A DNA stretch of 29,759 nucleotides from Faecalibacterium sp. UBA1819 (GCA_002315015.1 DCEX01000009.1:1-29759), one strand, 5' to 3'. Shown: positions 13,653-21,758, counted from the stretch's first letter. The notes: generated from the letters alone by a model not told the origin. Translations and numbers: made by a program.

Positions 13653-13735
13653 CGAAATTTTGACACAGAGATTCTTTTTTCGACAAAAAAGAAGGGTGCT
13701 TCTGCGCAAAGAGGTTTTTCCATGACCATCACATC

Positions 13736-14332
13736 TTAAAGCTTTTTCAAAAATAACCCGTGGTGATTGCAGTAAGCGTATAAAATGCCGTGCTTTCCGC
13801 GTCCTCTCAGCGCAAAGCGGCCCTGTGCTTCTCCTTCGGGATAAAGCTTTACCAATTCAAAGCGGTCTGCGGTGACGTAAGCCAGAAAAGAAATGGAATG
13901 CTGCTTCGTCATGGGGTGCAGGGGAATGGTGACGTAAAGATCCGTTTCCATCATTTCGGTCTGGATTTCGTGTTCCGCATCACAAAGCTCCGGCTCCAGC
14001 GCGGGCAAGGAAACGCCGCAGCAGCTCACCATTGCTTGTCCCACACTGTGAATGACGTTGCCGCAAATGGGGCATACATACACCGACGAACGCATGAGGT
14101 TGCTGCTTTTGTTTTGGTTGGTAATGCAGTTGCCCGTCAGCAGCTCAGCCACGGAAACGCCCAGCGCACCGGCCAGCGGCTCAAGAAAAGCAATATCGGG
14201 CAAGCCTCTTGCTGTTTCCCATTTTGATATGGTTTTGTCACTCACATGAAGCATTTCGGCCAGCTGTGCTTGAGTGATTTTTTTCTTTTCCCGCAGTTCT
14301 TTGATGACGACAGCAGAGATATATTGGTTCAT
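13736..14332 (-). CDS. XRE HTH - desulforedoxin - superoxide reductase fusion
   Basis: A 198-residue protein with three modules. Residues 5-65 are an XRE-type helix-turn-helix (ITQAQLAEMLHVSDKTISKWE). Residues 85-108 resemble a desulforedoxin Fe(Cys)4 site, with Cys87, Cys90, Cys104 and Cys105 (CPIC...SCCG). Residues 118-198 match a superoxide reductase domain: HPMTKQH supplies His139 and His145, YCNHHG supplies Cys188 and His191, and His121 sits where the fourth ligand is expected. Superoxide reductase reduces superoxide to peroxide at an Fe(His)4Cys centre. The fusion suggests a redox-sensing or moonlighting regulator. HTH-Dfx proteins are a known but little-studied class. ATG at 14332 with AAGGA upstream. 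Confidence 0.85.
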   Translation of the reverse strand: MNQYISAVVIKELREKKKITQAQLAEMLHVSDKTISKWETARGLPDIAFLEPLAGALGVSVAELLTGNCITNQNKSSNLMRSSVYVCPICGNVIHSVGQAMVSCCGVSLPALEPELCDAEHEIQTEMMETDLYVTIPLHPMTKQHSISFLAYVTADRFELVKLYPEGEAQGRFALRGRGKHGILYAYCNHHGLFLKKL

Positions 14333-14406
14333 TGCAACAAAATCCTTGTATTATAGAGTAGTAGTGATTAAAGCCCCTCTCCAAGGGCTGTGCTACGCTG
14401 TAAGGG

Positions 14407-15123
14407 ATGCTGTGGATTGGTTTGAAGCTCCTTGTATTTACAAAGGCAGGTTTCCCCGAAGCGTATCGCAAATATTATCCCTATGCCGGGGTAATGCGCG
14501 TGAAAAATCGTGACTATTTATATACTTGCCTGCGCGATAAAAGCAATTTCCTGTTTTGGAAAAGCGGCAGCATTGCACTTTCTCTGCGCATTGGCATTGC
14601 CTACTGCGATACGCGCAGCTTCCTTGCGAAAGAATTTGTGCAAACGGAGAATGGCTGCATCATGAAAGGCCATGCGGAAGGCTGGTACTATGAACCGTTT
14701 GAAAATCCGCCCGAAACAAGCGATTGGTGGAGCATGGATCACACCAAGCGCAGCAAGGTGATTACGAGTGAACTGGATGTGACGGTTCAGGTTACCGAGC
14801 TGGAGGACGGCTTGCGGGTAAGCGTGGACACTGAGGGGCTTGACCGTTTACCGCTTCGCTTGGAGGCAGCCGTGCCTTCCCATACGATGTTAAATCATGC
14901 TGCTTTCGTGCAGGAGGCACAGCCGGGTCAAACCATTATTTTGCGCGACGGAATGCTTGAGGTAGAAAGCGGAACGGATATTGTAGAAATTGGGCCCGGA
15001 TTTGGGGAACACAGCTTTCAGGGGCACTATTCGGGAGAGGAAAAAAACACGGTTGGCACAACCATTTGCTGCAATGCCTATACACCGGTACACCGTGAGT
15101 TTTCCATCCGTAAGGTAAGATGA
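14407..15123 (+). pseudogene. 5'-truncated remnant of a larger protein gene
   Basis: The frame codes for about 238 residues that look like the C-terminal part of a larger protein, perhaps a heparinase-like or carbohydrate-linked family. Recalled family members share FPEAYRxYYP, GWYYxPFExPPETxDWW and a C-terminal VGPGFGEH-like motif, and are several hundred residues longer. Only a poor GGG lies before the first ATG, and the first 12 residues look unrelated to the rest. Reading of a homologous N-terminus does not continue upstream, where the divergent HTH-SOR gene sits 74 bases away, so the 5' part was probably deleted. Family identity comes from memory of the pattern and is uncertain. It could still be expressed from a cryptic start. 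Confidence 0.5.
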
Positions 15124-15152
15124 ACGGCTCATAGGAAAGGGGGAAAAAGCCA

Positions 15153-16007
15153 ATGCTGCAATTAGGAATGAGAGCGCATGACTTTGCGCCTGCCATGCCG
15201 GCGGAACCATTTATTGACGGTCTTTCCAAGGCCAATATCCGTCAAATTCAATTAGCTTTTGAAAAAAGTTTTTCGGATTTGGACGTTTCCACAGGCCATT
15301 ATTCAGCCGGTTTGGCGCAATACATTTCCGGCTTGCTGCATGAAAAGCATGTCCATTGTGCCGTGCTGGGGTGCTACATTAACCCCGTTGTGCCGGATGA
15401 AGCCCTGCGCAAAAAAGAGGTAGATCGTTTTGTGGAGCGTCTGCGCTATGCAAAGCATATGGGCGCAGATATGGTCGGCACAGAAACAGGGCGTTTCAGC
15501 ATTGATTTTTCCGTAACGGAGAAAACGAACTCGGAAGAATGTTATCGGGTTTTGCTGGAAAGCTTTTCAAAAATCTGTGCCGCTGCCGAAGCGCTTGGCG
15601 TAACTGTGGGCGTAGAAGGCGTATTTGACCATACGCTTTCTAATCCGAAAAAAATGCAGCGCTTTTTAAAGGATCTCGCTTCCCCCAGCATTGAGGTGAT
15701 TTTGGATTTTGCCAATCTGCTTTCCCCGCAAGCTGCCGCTATGCCGGGCGAACAGGAACGCCTTGTCAAGGAAGCGTTTGAACGTTACGGCGACCGCATC
15801 AGCGTGCTCCACTTAAAAGATTGTATCTTTGATGCAAACGGTGTACAGCAATGTGTGGCGCCGGGAACCGGTTTGGTGGATTTTCAGCCGCTGATGAAGC
15901 TTATTAAGAAAGAGAAGCCCTACATTGTCGGCCTTTTGGAAGAATCCAGCGCCGAGCGCTTTGCGGCAGACTGCGCCTTTTTCCAAAATCAGTGGGAAAT
16001 GGCCTAG
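15153..16007 (+). CDS. Sugar phosphate isomerase/epimerase (xylose isomerase-like TIM barrel)
   Basis: A 284-residue AP-endonuclease-2/xylose-isomerase-like TIM barrel. Expected metal ligands appear in order: Glu in VGVEGVF, Asp in VILDFANLL, His in VLHLKD and Glu in GLLEESS. Family members interconvert sugars or sugar phosphates, or act on inositol; the substrate here is not readable. The ATG follows AGGAAAGGGGG. It begins 30 bases after the truncated gene, so the two probably shared a carbohydrate operon before the deletion. Confidence 0.85.
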   Translation: MLQLGMRAHDFAPAMPAEPFIDGLSKANIRQIQLAFEKSFSDLDVSTGHYSAGLAQYISGLLHEKHVHCAVLGCYINPVVPDEALRKKEVDRFVERLRYAKHMGADMVGTETGRFSIDFSVTEKTNSEECYRVLLESFSKICAAAEALGVTVGVEGVFDHTLSNPKKMQRFLKDLASPSIEVILDFANLLSPQAAAMPGEQERLVKEAFERYGDRISVLHLKDCIFDANGVQQCVAPGTGLVDFQPLMKLIKKEKPYIVGLLEESSAERFAADCAFFQNQWEMA

Positions 16008-16059
16008 CGCCAAAAGCAGCCAGTGAGACAGAGCCGCTCAAAACGTTTTATTTGCAATA

Positions 16060-16106
16060 AAAACACACCGTTTTCTGCATCAATGAGCATCAAACGGTGT
16101 GTTTTC
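16060..16106 (+). terminator. Terminator after the TIM-barrel gene
   Basis: AAAACACACCGTTT (16060-16073) pairs with AAACGGTGTGTTTT (16092-16105) with an 18-base loop, and T-rich sequence follows. The A-tract on the left could also let it end leftward transcription from the hydrolase gene. Confidence 0.75.
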
Positions 16107-16185
16107 TTATGCCGTGCTTTGGTAAAAGCTTTAGGCTTTATAATAATGAGCGCGAAAAGCGGCTGAATCGAAGTTGTTACGCTTG

Positions 16186-17025
16186 CTATGCAGAAAAGCG
16201 GCAGCCCATGCCGCCCGGTTCGCCAAAGTGGAGGCAAAGCCATGCGCGGCAAAGCGATACCCACTCGGCGGCTTCGGCGTTTGGGGTATTGACCTCGGGC
16301 GTGCACACCGACATGCCGTGTCCGCCGCGTTCAAATAAGTGTACTTCACACGGCACTCCTGCGCGGTGCAGTGCACTTGCCATCAGCAGGCTGTTTTCCG
16401 CCGGCACGGCAGGGTCGGCCATCGTGTGCCACAAAAACGCGGGCGGCGTGTCGGGCGTGACGTGCTGCTCCAGCGCCCAATAGGAAACATCTTCCTTGCA
16501 ATGTGCGCTGACGCGGCGAATGCTGTCGGAATGTGCATGCTCTGACGCAGTGATCACCGGGTAGCACAGCACCATCGCATTCGGGCGCAGCGCCGCGCGT
16601 GCTTCGTTCGGCGAAAGTTCGAGACGAGCGGCGATTTCTGCGTCGTTCCAGTGTACGCCCAAGCTCGCCGCCAAGTGCCCGCCCGCGGAAAAGCCCAAAA
16701 CGGCAATTTTTTCAGGGTCAATATACCACTCGGCGCTGTGCGCACGCACCCACGCAATGCTGCGGGCGGCATCTTCCAAAGGGCGTTTTCCCCCGGCTTG
16801 CTCTCCGGTGCGATAGCGCACAATAAACGTTTGATACCCCATGCTTAAAAAGGCGAGTGCCACGGGGTCGGCTTCACGCGGGGAAGTGATGGCATATCCG
16901 CCGCCCGGAAAAATGATGACAGCGGCATGCTCGCAGCGCAGGGAAGCGGGCATAGACTCGTCTCCCTCGTGCAGATAGGCGCAAATTTCTGCGCCGCCCG
17001 GAAAAGTGTGAGAAATGGTTTGCAT
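16186..17025 (-). CDS. Alpha/beta hydrolase (acetylesterase / xylan-esterase-like)
   Basis: A 279-residue esterase of the BD-FAE/Axe-like alpha/beta hydrolase group. The oxyanion-hole turn is FPGGGYA near 39-45. The nucleophile elbow is GFSAGG with Ser113, and the remaining triad residues are Asp204 (TMADPAVP) and His236 (RGGHGM). Such enzymes remove acetyl or short acyl groups from sugars. No signal peptide is present, so it acts inside the cell. I use ATG 17025 with GAGGT seven bases upstream rather than the TTG one codon earlier. It is convergent with the TIM-barrel gene and probably part of a carbohydrate-use group. Confidence 0.85.
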   Translation of the reverse strand: MQTISHTFPGGAEICAYLHEGDESMPASLRCEHAAVIIFPGGGYAITSPREADPVALAFLSMGYQTFIVRYRTGEQAGGKRPLEDAARSIAWVRAHSAEWYIDPEKIAVLGFSAGGHLAASLGVHWNDAEIAARLELSPNEARAALRPNAMVLCYPVITASEHAHSDSIRRVSAHCKEDVSYWALEQHVTPDTPPAFLWHTMADPAVPAENSLLMASALHRAGVPCEVHLFERGGHGMSVCTPEVNTPNAEAAEWVSLCRAWLCLHFGEPGGMGCRFSA

Positions 17026-17063
17026 CAAAAAAACCTCTTTTCAAACGCTGAATTTTGAATGGC

Positions 17064-18002
17064 TTATAAGCGCGAAGGCTGCGGCGCGGCAGAATCGGTA
17101 AAGTTGACCACGACTTCGCCTAAATCGCACGAGATGTCAAACAAGACGGCGGCATTTTCCTGATAGGTCTGTTCCATGCCGAATCCGCTGAATTCCTGGC
17201 CGTCAATTTCGATACTGCCTGTGCCCGCTTCCAAGCGGTAGCCGTATTCCGCCGGGCGCTGTGCATCCAGTTCAATGCCGCCCGTTGATACATTTAAGCG
17301 AACGTCATCGTCAAAGCGGCCCGAAAGCGACGCTTGCCCCAAATCGACGGAAACATCGGAAACGCCGCGGCATTCCAGCTCGTTCAGTTCCGCGCTGCCG
17401 GCATCAATGGTGCAGGAAAAATCTTGTGTGGAAAGACGTTCGGCCTCTAATTCACCAACACCGATATGAAGCGAAGAAGCCCCGGCGACAGCAATTTTGT
17501 CTAATTTGGTGCTTCCCGCGTTCACCTCACAGGTAAGCTGCTCGAAAGAAAGCTGCTCTGCCGTCAGCTCTCCGGCATCGACCGATAAAAGCGCTTGGTC
17601 AAGCTTTGCATTTTCCGGCACAGTTACCGTCAGCTCTACATCATCGGCGTGCCAAAAGCCTTCGCCCATGGTGCAGGAAACAGTAAACGTATTGCCTTCC
17701 AGCCGCGCCGAAACCAAATCCTCTCGGTTGGTATGTACCGCAAATTCTTTGCCCTTGCGCAAGGTGACTTCGCCCGCATCGCACGAAATATTCAGCGAAT
17801 AAACGGTGTCGGGCTGCGCTGCGCCGAAGGACAGCTGCGCCGGTTCTGCTTTGCCCAAGCTCCACCGCACGCTGAAAACGCTTTGCCAGTCCGGGTAAAG
17901 GGTTGCGCTGCCGCCGCCTGCCGCGCCAACCACGCAAAGCACCACGCCCAGCAAAATTGCTGCGGCACAGGCTTTCAGCACTGAAGAAAATCCGTTTTTC
18001 AT
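17064..18002 (-). CDS. DUF4097-family membrane-anchored protein
   Basis: A 312-residue protein with an N-terminal hydrophobic anchor (about residues 8-29) and a long extracytoplasmic beta-strand repeat region typical of DUF4097/DUF4098 'putative adhesin' proteins. Strand units such as LNISCDAGEVTL, LLSVDAGELTAE and CTIDAGSAEL recur about every 20-40 residues, consistent with a beta-solenoid. The family is linked to cell-envelope stress systems. Its start codon directly abuts the stop codon of the DUF1700 gene, with AAGGTGGGG in the end of that gene, so it is the last gene of the PadR operon. Confidence 0.85.
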   Translation of the reverse strand: MKNGFSSVLKACAAAILLGVVLCVVGAAGGGSATLYPDWQSVFSVRWSLGKAEPAQLSFGAAQPDTVYSLNISCDAGEVTLRKGKEFAVHTNREDLVSARLEGNTFTVSCTMGEGFWHADDVELTVTVPENAKLDQALLSVDAGELTAEQLSFEQLTCEVNAGSTKLDKIAVAGASSLHIGVGELEAERLSTQDFSCTIDAGSAELNELECRGVSDVSVDLGQASLSGRFDDDVRLNVSTGGIELDAQRPAEYGYRLEAGTGSIEIDGQEFSGFGMEQTYQENAAVLFDISCDLGEVVVNFTDSAAPQPSRL

Positions 18003-18686
18003 TTACAACCCCACCTTTTCTGAAATCCACGCAAACAGCTTTTTGGTGCTTCTTACGCAGAAAGGAATGAATGTAGCCGCGCCCCAAACACAAAGCGCTG
18101 TCATTCCAATGCCAAGTGCAGCGCGTATAACAGAGATGCCCGTGTTGAAAAAGCCGCTGAACGGATGATGAATCAGCTCGGGAATGCCTTTCAGCATCGT
18201 AAAAATGGCCTGAATCGCAAATGCCGCACTGCCGAAGGCAATGCCGATGATTCCGCCTGCAATGCCCATCACTGCGCCGAACAGCCCAAAGATAATGCCG
18301 CTCCAAATGGGAAAAGTTACGATGATTAAAATAATCCACCCAATGGTGTTGCCGCGCGGCTTTTTGGCGTATACGGCGGGCAGCGGCGGCAGAGGGGGCT
18401 GTGCATAACCGTCGGAACGCGGTTCCGACGCGCCCGGCGCACTTTGTTCCGTTTGCGGCTGCGCGGATGAAAAGCTTTCGCTTTCTTCCTCCGATGTGCC
18501 CAAATTCACCCGAATTAAATTCGCAATCCGGTGCGGGCTGCCCAGCTCGCGCAGCACTTCCTCCTCGCGCGCTTCGCCTGCTTCTTCAAAAAATTCCCGG
18601 TAAAATTTCAGCGCTTCCTCGCGCTCTTGGGCGTTCACCCCGGCCAGCTCGCGCTCCAATTCCTGTAAAAATTCCGCCTTTGTCAT
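18003..18686 (-). CDS. DUF1700-family (HAAS domain) membrane protein
   Basis: A 227-residue protein. Residues 1-62 form the HAAS domain (MTKAEFLQELERELAGV, then LRELGSPHRIANLIR), followed by a low-complexity linker rich in Ser, Glu and Pro and by hydrophobic segments at about 116-170 and 183-210. HAAS/DUF1700 proteins are membrane partners of PadR regulators and DUF4097 proteins in Firmicutes; the molecular role is unclear. The ATG overlaps the PadR stop (ATGA), with GGGGTGA just before it. A longer frame from 18770 would lie inside the PadR gene. Confidence 0.85.
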   Translation of the reverse strand: MTKAEFLQELERELAGVNAQEREEALKFYREFFEEAGEAREEEVLRELGSPHRIANLIRVNLGTSEEESESFSSAQPQTEQSAPGASEPRSDGYAQPPLPPLPAVYAKKPRGNTIGWIILIIVTFPIWSGIIFGLFGAVMGIAGGIIGIAFGSAAFAIQAIFTMLKGIPELIHHPFSGFFNTGISVIRAALGIGMTALCVWGAATFIPFCVRSTKKLFAWISEKVGL

Positions 18687-19000
18687 GGTCTCACCCCTTG
18701 ATACATCAGTTGATTGATATCCCTGCAATATTGCTCCCACTCTTTGCGGTATTGTGCCAGCCGCTCGCACCCCTTTTCCGTAATGCAGTAGTAGCGGCGG
18801 TTGCGGCCCGCAAACTCACGGTCGTAAGTTTCTAGGTATTCGTCCTTTTGCAGCCTGCGCAAAACGGGGTAAAGCGTGCTTTCCGACATGCTCATCACGC
18901 TGCGTACCTCCTGCGTGATTTTGTAGCCATAGGTGCTTTCGTTGCTGACGATGCTCAATACCAATGCATCCAGCAGAGCGGCGCCTGTATTAAAGGCCAT
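18683..19000 (-). CDS. PadR-family transcriptional regulator
   Basis: A 105-residue PadR-type winged-helix protein. The core reads LDALVLSIVSNESTYGYKI, then STLYPVLRRLQKDEYLET and the wing GRNRRYYCITEKG. Short PadR proteins of this kind sit at the head of DUF1700/DUF4097 operons and repress them. The start is ATG 19000 with AAAGGAGG upstream. A perfect TTGACA/TATAAT promoter with an inverted repeat is positioned in front, so autoregulation is likely. Confidence 0.9.
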   Translation of the reverse strand: MAFNTGAALLDALVLSIVSNESTYGYKITQEVRSVMSMSESTLYPVLRRLQKDEYLETYDREFAGRNRRYYCITEKGCERLAQYRKEWEQYCRDINQLMYQGVRP

Positions 19001-19059
19001 GCGGCATCCTCCTTTCTGGATTATGTACCATTGTATGATGCAATATATTATCTTTTGCC

Positions 19060-19080
19060 ATATTATATCCAGTATAATAT
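19060..19080. promoter_or_regulatory. Candidate PadR operator dyad
   Basis: ATATTATA (19060-19067) and TATAATAT (19073-19080) are perfect inverted repeats with a 5-base spacer. They cover the -10 box and the adjoining spacer of the leftward PadR promoter. Classic PadR sites often use ATGT/ACAT arms, so the assignment is by position. Confidence 0.5.
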
Positions 19081-19090
19081 TATTTGTCAA
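19062..19090 (-). promoter_or_regulatory. Consensus promoter of the PadR-DUF1700-DUF4097 operon
   Basis: On the minus strand TTGACA (19090-19085), a 17-base spacer and TATAAT (19067-19062): both boxes match the sigma-A consensus exactly. The leader to the PadR ATG is about 55 bases. Confidence 0.85.
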
Positions 19091-19237
19091 CGCTTTTTTC
19101 GCTTTTGCTGTCTTAAAATTGATTTTTTTTGTACAGCAAAGCCCGTTTGTTTCAGCAAAAGGCAGGTGTACGGCATGAGCCGGCAACGGCGGCACGGGCT
19201 GTGCCTTTCCCTTTCTTATAGTATTTCAGGCCGAGAT

Positions 19238-19247
19238 GTGCTATAAT
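19238..19247 (+). promoter_or_regulatory. Extended -10 promoter candidate of the glycosyltransferase gene
   Basis: TGTGC followed by TATAAT (19242-19247) gives an extended -10 about 40 bases before the ATG. The -35 region is weak. Confidence 0.45.
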
Positions 19248-19290
19248 GACAATAAAATAAGGGCGGTCAAACCCGCAGCGGAGGTTTTTC

Positions 19291-20292
19291 ATGAAGGCGA
19301 CTATCGTCATTCCCAATTTAAACGGCGCGGGATGGCTGCGCGATTCCATCGAGTCTATTTGGGCGCAGACCGAGCAGGACTTTGAACTGATTGTGGTGGA
19401 CAATGCTTCCACCGATGAGAGCCTTGCCATTGCGCGCAGTTATGTGGGGCGCGAGCGCTACACGCTGATTGAAAACGACCACAACACCGGTTTTTCCGCC
19501 GCCGTAAACCAAGGCATCCGCGCCGCGAAGGGCGAATATGTGGTGATGTTTAACAACGATGCTTTTGCCGAGCCGGACTGGCTGGCCGAGCTGATTGCCG
19601 CCGCCGAACAAGACGAGCGCATTTTTGCCGTGCAAAGCTTGATGATTCGCCATTTTGAGCGCGACATTGCCGACGATGCGGGCGATTATGTAACCCTGTT
19701 CGGCTGGGCGTGCAAGCGCGGCGACGGATTCCCGTGGCGGCGCTATCAAAAGCCGCAGCGCATTTTTTCCGCTTGCGGCGGCGCAAGCTTGTACCGCAAA
19801 AAGATTTTGGATGAAATCGGCTGGTTTGACGAGCTGTTTTTTGCCTATTTTGAGGATGTAGACCTCTCTTGGCGCGCCAACAGCCTCGGTTATAAAAACT
19901 GGTACTGCCCTTCGGCCAAGTGCTACCATATCTGCGGGGCAACCACCGGCGCAGTGCGCTATAACGATTTCAAAAGTGTGCAGTCGGGCCGCAACAGCAT
20001 TTTGCTGCCGTACAAAAACATGCCTCTTTTGATGCTTCTCATCAATCTGCCGTTTTTGGTATTCGGCTATTTGCTGAAAATTGTCATGTTTGGGCTGAAA
20101 GGTTTTTGGACACCCTATTGGAAGGGCGCAAAGGAAGCGCTTGCTGCCTTGCCCAAAGTGCAAAAGCCGAAATTCCGGTGGAAAAACCTGCCGAATTATC
20201 TGCTGATTGAGGGCTGGCTTTTTGTCGACTGCTTCCGCTACGCCGACTACCGCATTCGCCGCGCGCTCATTTCACGCAAAAAAAAGAAGTGA
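19291..20292 (+). CDS. Family 2 glycosyltransferase (rhamnosyltransferase-like)
   Basis: A 333-residue GT2 enzyme of the GT-A fold. The N-terminal nucleotide-sugar part shows TIVIPNLNG (4-12), LIVVDNASTD, NTGFSAAVNQGI and the metal-binding VMFNNDAF. A central GGASLYRKK and FFAYFEDVDLSWR (the ED-x-DL acceptor/catalytic region) follow. A hydrophobic stretch at about 246-270 and a very basic tail suggest attachment to the inner membrane face. It would add a sugar, commonly rhamnose or galactose, to a surface polymer. The ATG follows CGGAGGT. No other polysaccharide genes are beside it. Confidence 0.9.
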   Translation: MKATIVIPNLNGAGWLRDSIESIWAQTEQDFELIVVDNASTDESLAIARSYVGRERYTLIENDHNTGFSAAVNQGIRAAKGEYVVMFNNDAFAEPDWLAELIAAAEQDERIFAVQSLMIRHFERDIADDAGDYVTLFGWACKRGDGFPWRRYQKPQRIFSACGGASLYRKKILDEIGWFDELFFAYFEDVDLSWRANSLGYKNWYCPSAKCYHICGATTGAVRYNDFKSVQSGRNSILLPYKNMPLLMLLINLPFLVFGYLLKIVMFGLKGFWTPYWKGAKEALAALPKVQKPKFRWKNLPNYLLIEGWLFVDCFRYADYRIRRALISRKKKK

Positions 20293-20328
20293 GGGAAGGC
20301 GCTGCCGCCAAAATTCACAAACTTTTGC

Positions 20329-20357
20329 TTGCAAGCGGCGGCAAGGTGCGGTATCAT
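20329..20357 (+). promoter_or_regulatory. Promoter candidate of the CxC-protein/acetyltransferase pair
   Basis: TTGCAA (20329-20334), a 17-base spacer and TATCAT (20352-20357). It lies inside a loose TGCCGCC/GGCGGCA inverted repeat left of the gene, and the leader would be about 95 bases. Confidence 0.45.
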
Positions 20358-20456
20358 CATAGAAAACGAAATAGGCTAAGGCTGCCGCAAACCATACCGG
20401 CAGATGCCAAGGCTTGTTTTGAAGCTTGAAACAAACAAAGAATGGAGTGTTGAAAT

Positions 20457-21116
20457 ATGAGTTTTATGGGTAAATTGCTGGGCATTGGCCTGACGGCGGC
20501 TGCGGCTGTCGTTGTCACCAAAGTGGCGAAAAAGTATATGGAAAATCAGCAGGACGGCGAGTATCTGGCGCACGGCGTAGACCTCGACGAGGAGGACACC
20601 TGCAATTGCGGTGAGGGCTCCTGCGAGTGCACCGGCAGCTGTGATTGCGGCGATGAATGCAGCTGCGAAAGCAAGGACGAGGCAGAGACGGGCGAAACCG
20701 AGCAGCCCCAAGGCGAGGAAAAAGAGCCTTTTGAGGAGCGCTTGTATCAAACCGCAGAGGATGTGCAGGACGTTTTGGAAGACGTGGCACATGCTGCGGG
20801 CGACGTGTGGGATGAAACGAAAGAAAAGGCAGCCAAAGCAGCCGGTGAGGCCGGTGTGGATACCGACCAGCTGAGCGAGAGCTTGGCGGATGCGGGCCGT
20901 GCGCTGGCATTGGCCGGAAAAGCTGTATTTGCAGCGGGCAGTGCTGTGGCACAAAAGGTGGCGCACGAAGCTCCCGGTGTGATCGACAAAGTGCGCAATC
21001 AAACCGGCGATTGGCTGGAGCAGATGAAAACGGCTGTAAACACACAGACGCAGGAACGCGAAGCCGAGAACAAACCGCAGGATGCCGACGACACCCAAAC
21101 CCCGCCGCAGGAGTAA
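20457..21116 (+). CDS. Membrane-anchored acidic protein with four CxC motifs
   Basis: A 219-residue protein I do not recognise as a named family. Residues 4-22 form a short hydrophobic segment (LLGIGLTAAAAVVV), enough for one membrane anchor. Residues 49-70 hold eight Cys as four CxC pairs spaced by 4, 3 and 3 residues (Cys49/51, 56/58, 62/64, 68/70) amid Asp/Glu/Gly, like a small metallothionein or metal-binding loop. Residues 85-200 are Ala/Glu/Lys-rich amphipathic helix of the YtxH-like kind. A binding site for Zn, Cu or an Fe-S cluster is an inference. Six bases separate it from the acetyltransferase gene. Confidence 0.75.
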   Translation: MSFMGKLLGIGLTAAAAVVVTKVAKKYMENQQDGEYLAHGVDLDEEDTCNCGEGSCECTGSCDCGDECSCESKDEAETGETEQPQGEEKEPFEERLYQTAEDVQDVLEDVAHAAGDVWDETKEKAAKAAGEAGVDTDQLSESLADAGRALALAGKAVFAAGSAVAQKVAHEAPGVIDKVRNQTGDWLEQMKTAVNTQTQEREAENKPQDADDTQTPPQE

Positions 21117-21122
21117 GCGTCT

Positions 21123-21746
21123 ATGACCGGATGTGAAATGCTGCACGACGGCAGCTTGTACCGCTCGGATGATACGGCGCTTTTGGAGGAGCAGACGGCG
21201 TGTTTAGAGCGCCTGTATGACTTTAACGCCACGCGCCCGTCTGAGGGTGCAAAGCGGGAAGCGCTTTTAAAAGAGATGTTTGCCGAGCTGGGTGAAAACT
21301 GCCATATCGAGCCGCCGCTTTGCAGCAACTGGGGCGGAAAGCACGTTCACTTCGGCAAAGGGGTGTATGCCAATTTTAATTTAACGCTGGTGGACGACAC
21401 GCATATTTATGTGGGCGACCATACCATGATTGGCCCGAACGTGACGCTGGCAACAGCCGGCCACCCCATTTTGCCCGCCCTGCGCGAAGAGGTGTATCAG
21501 TTTAATCTGCCCGTGCGCATTGGCCGCAACTGCTGGCTGGGCGCGGGGGTGATTGTACTGCCCGGCGTGACCATTGGAGATAATACCGTCGTGGGGGCGG
21601 GAAGCGTTGTCACGCGCGACTTGCCGTGTGGTGTTGTCGCGGCGGGAAACCCCTGCCGTGTGCTGCGCGAAATTGGCGAGCGCGACCGGCTGTACTATTG
21701 GCGCGACAAGCGCATTGCGCCGCAATTGCTGCCGCCGCAGGAATGA
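21123..21746 (+). CDS. Sugar O-acetyltransferase (maltose/galactoside type, LbH)
   Basis: A 207-residue left-handed beta-helix acetyltransferase of the Maa/LacA group. An N-terminal Mac domain (MLHDGSLYRSDD, then LYDFNATRPSE) precedes hexapeptide repeats with ANFNLTLVDDTHIYVGDHTMIGPNV. The catalytic His is in ATAGHP, and GNPCRVLREI is the closing motif. It transfers acetyl from acetyl-CoA to the 6-OH of glucosides, galactosides or maltose. The ATG has CAGGAG upstream, in the end of the CxC-protein gene, suggesting cotranscription. A terminator hairpin follows. Confidence 0.9.
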   Translation: MTGCEMLHDGSLYRSDDTALLEEQTACLERLYDFNATRPSEGAKREALLKEMFAELGENCHIEPPLCSNWGGKHVHFGKGVYANFNLTLVDDTHIYVGDHTMIGPNVTLATAGHPILPALREEVYQFNLPVRIGRNCWLGAGVIVLPGVTIGDNTVVGAGSVVTRDLPCGVVAAGNPCRVLREIGERDRLYYWRDKRIAPQLLPPQE

Positions 21747-21758
21747 AAAAATGCTGTT

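Noticed and set aside
13665..13695. A/T hairpin TTCTTTTTT/AAAAAAGAA between the HTH-SOR and TIGR00266 genes
   Set aside because: The stem has no G/C base to act as an intrinsic terminator and overlaps no clear control element.
16130..16150. TATAAT on the plus strand between convergent genes
   Set aside because: There is no -35 at a usable distance and no rightward gene after it; both neighbours are convergent here.
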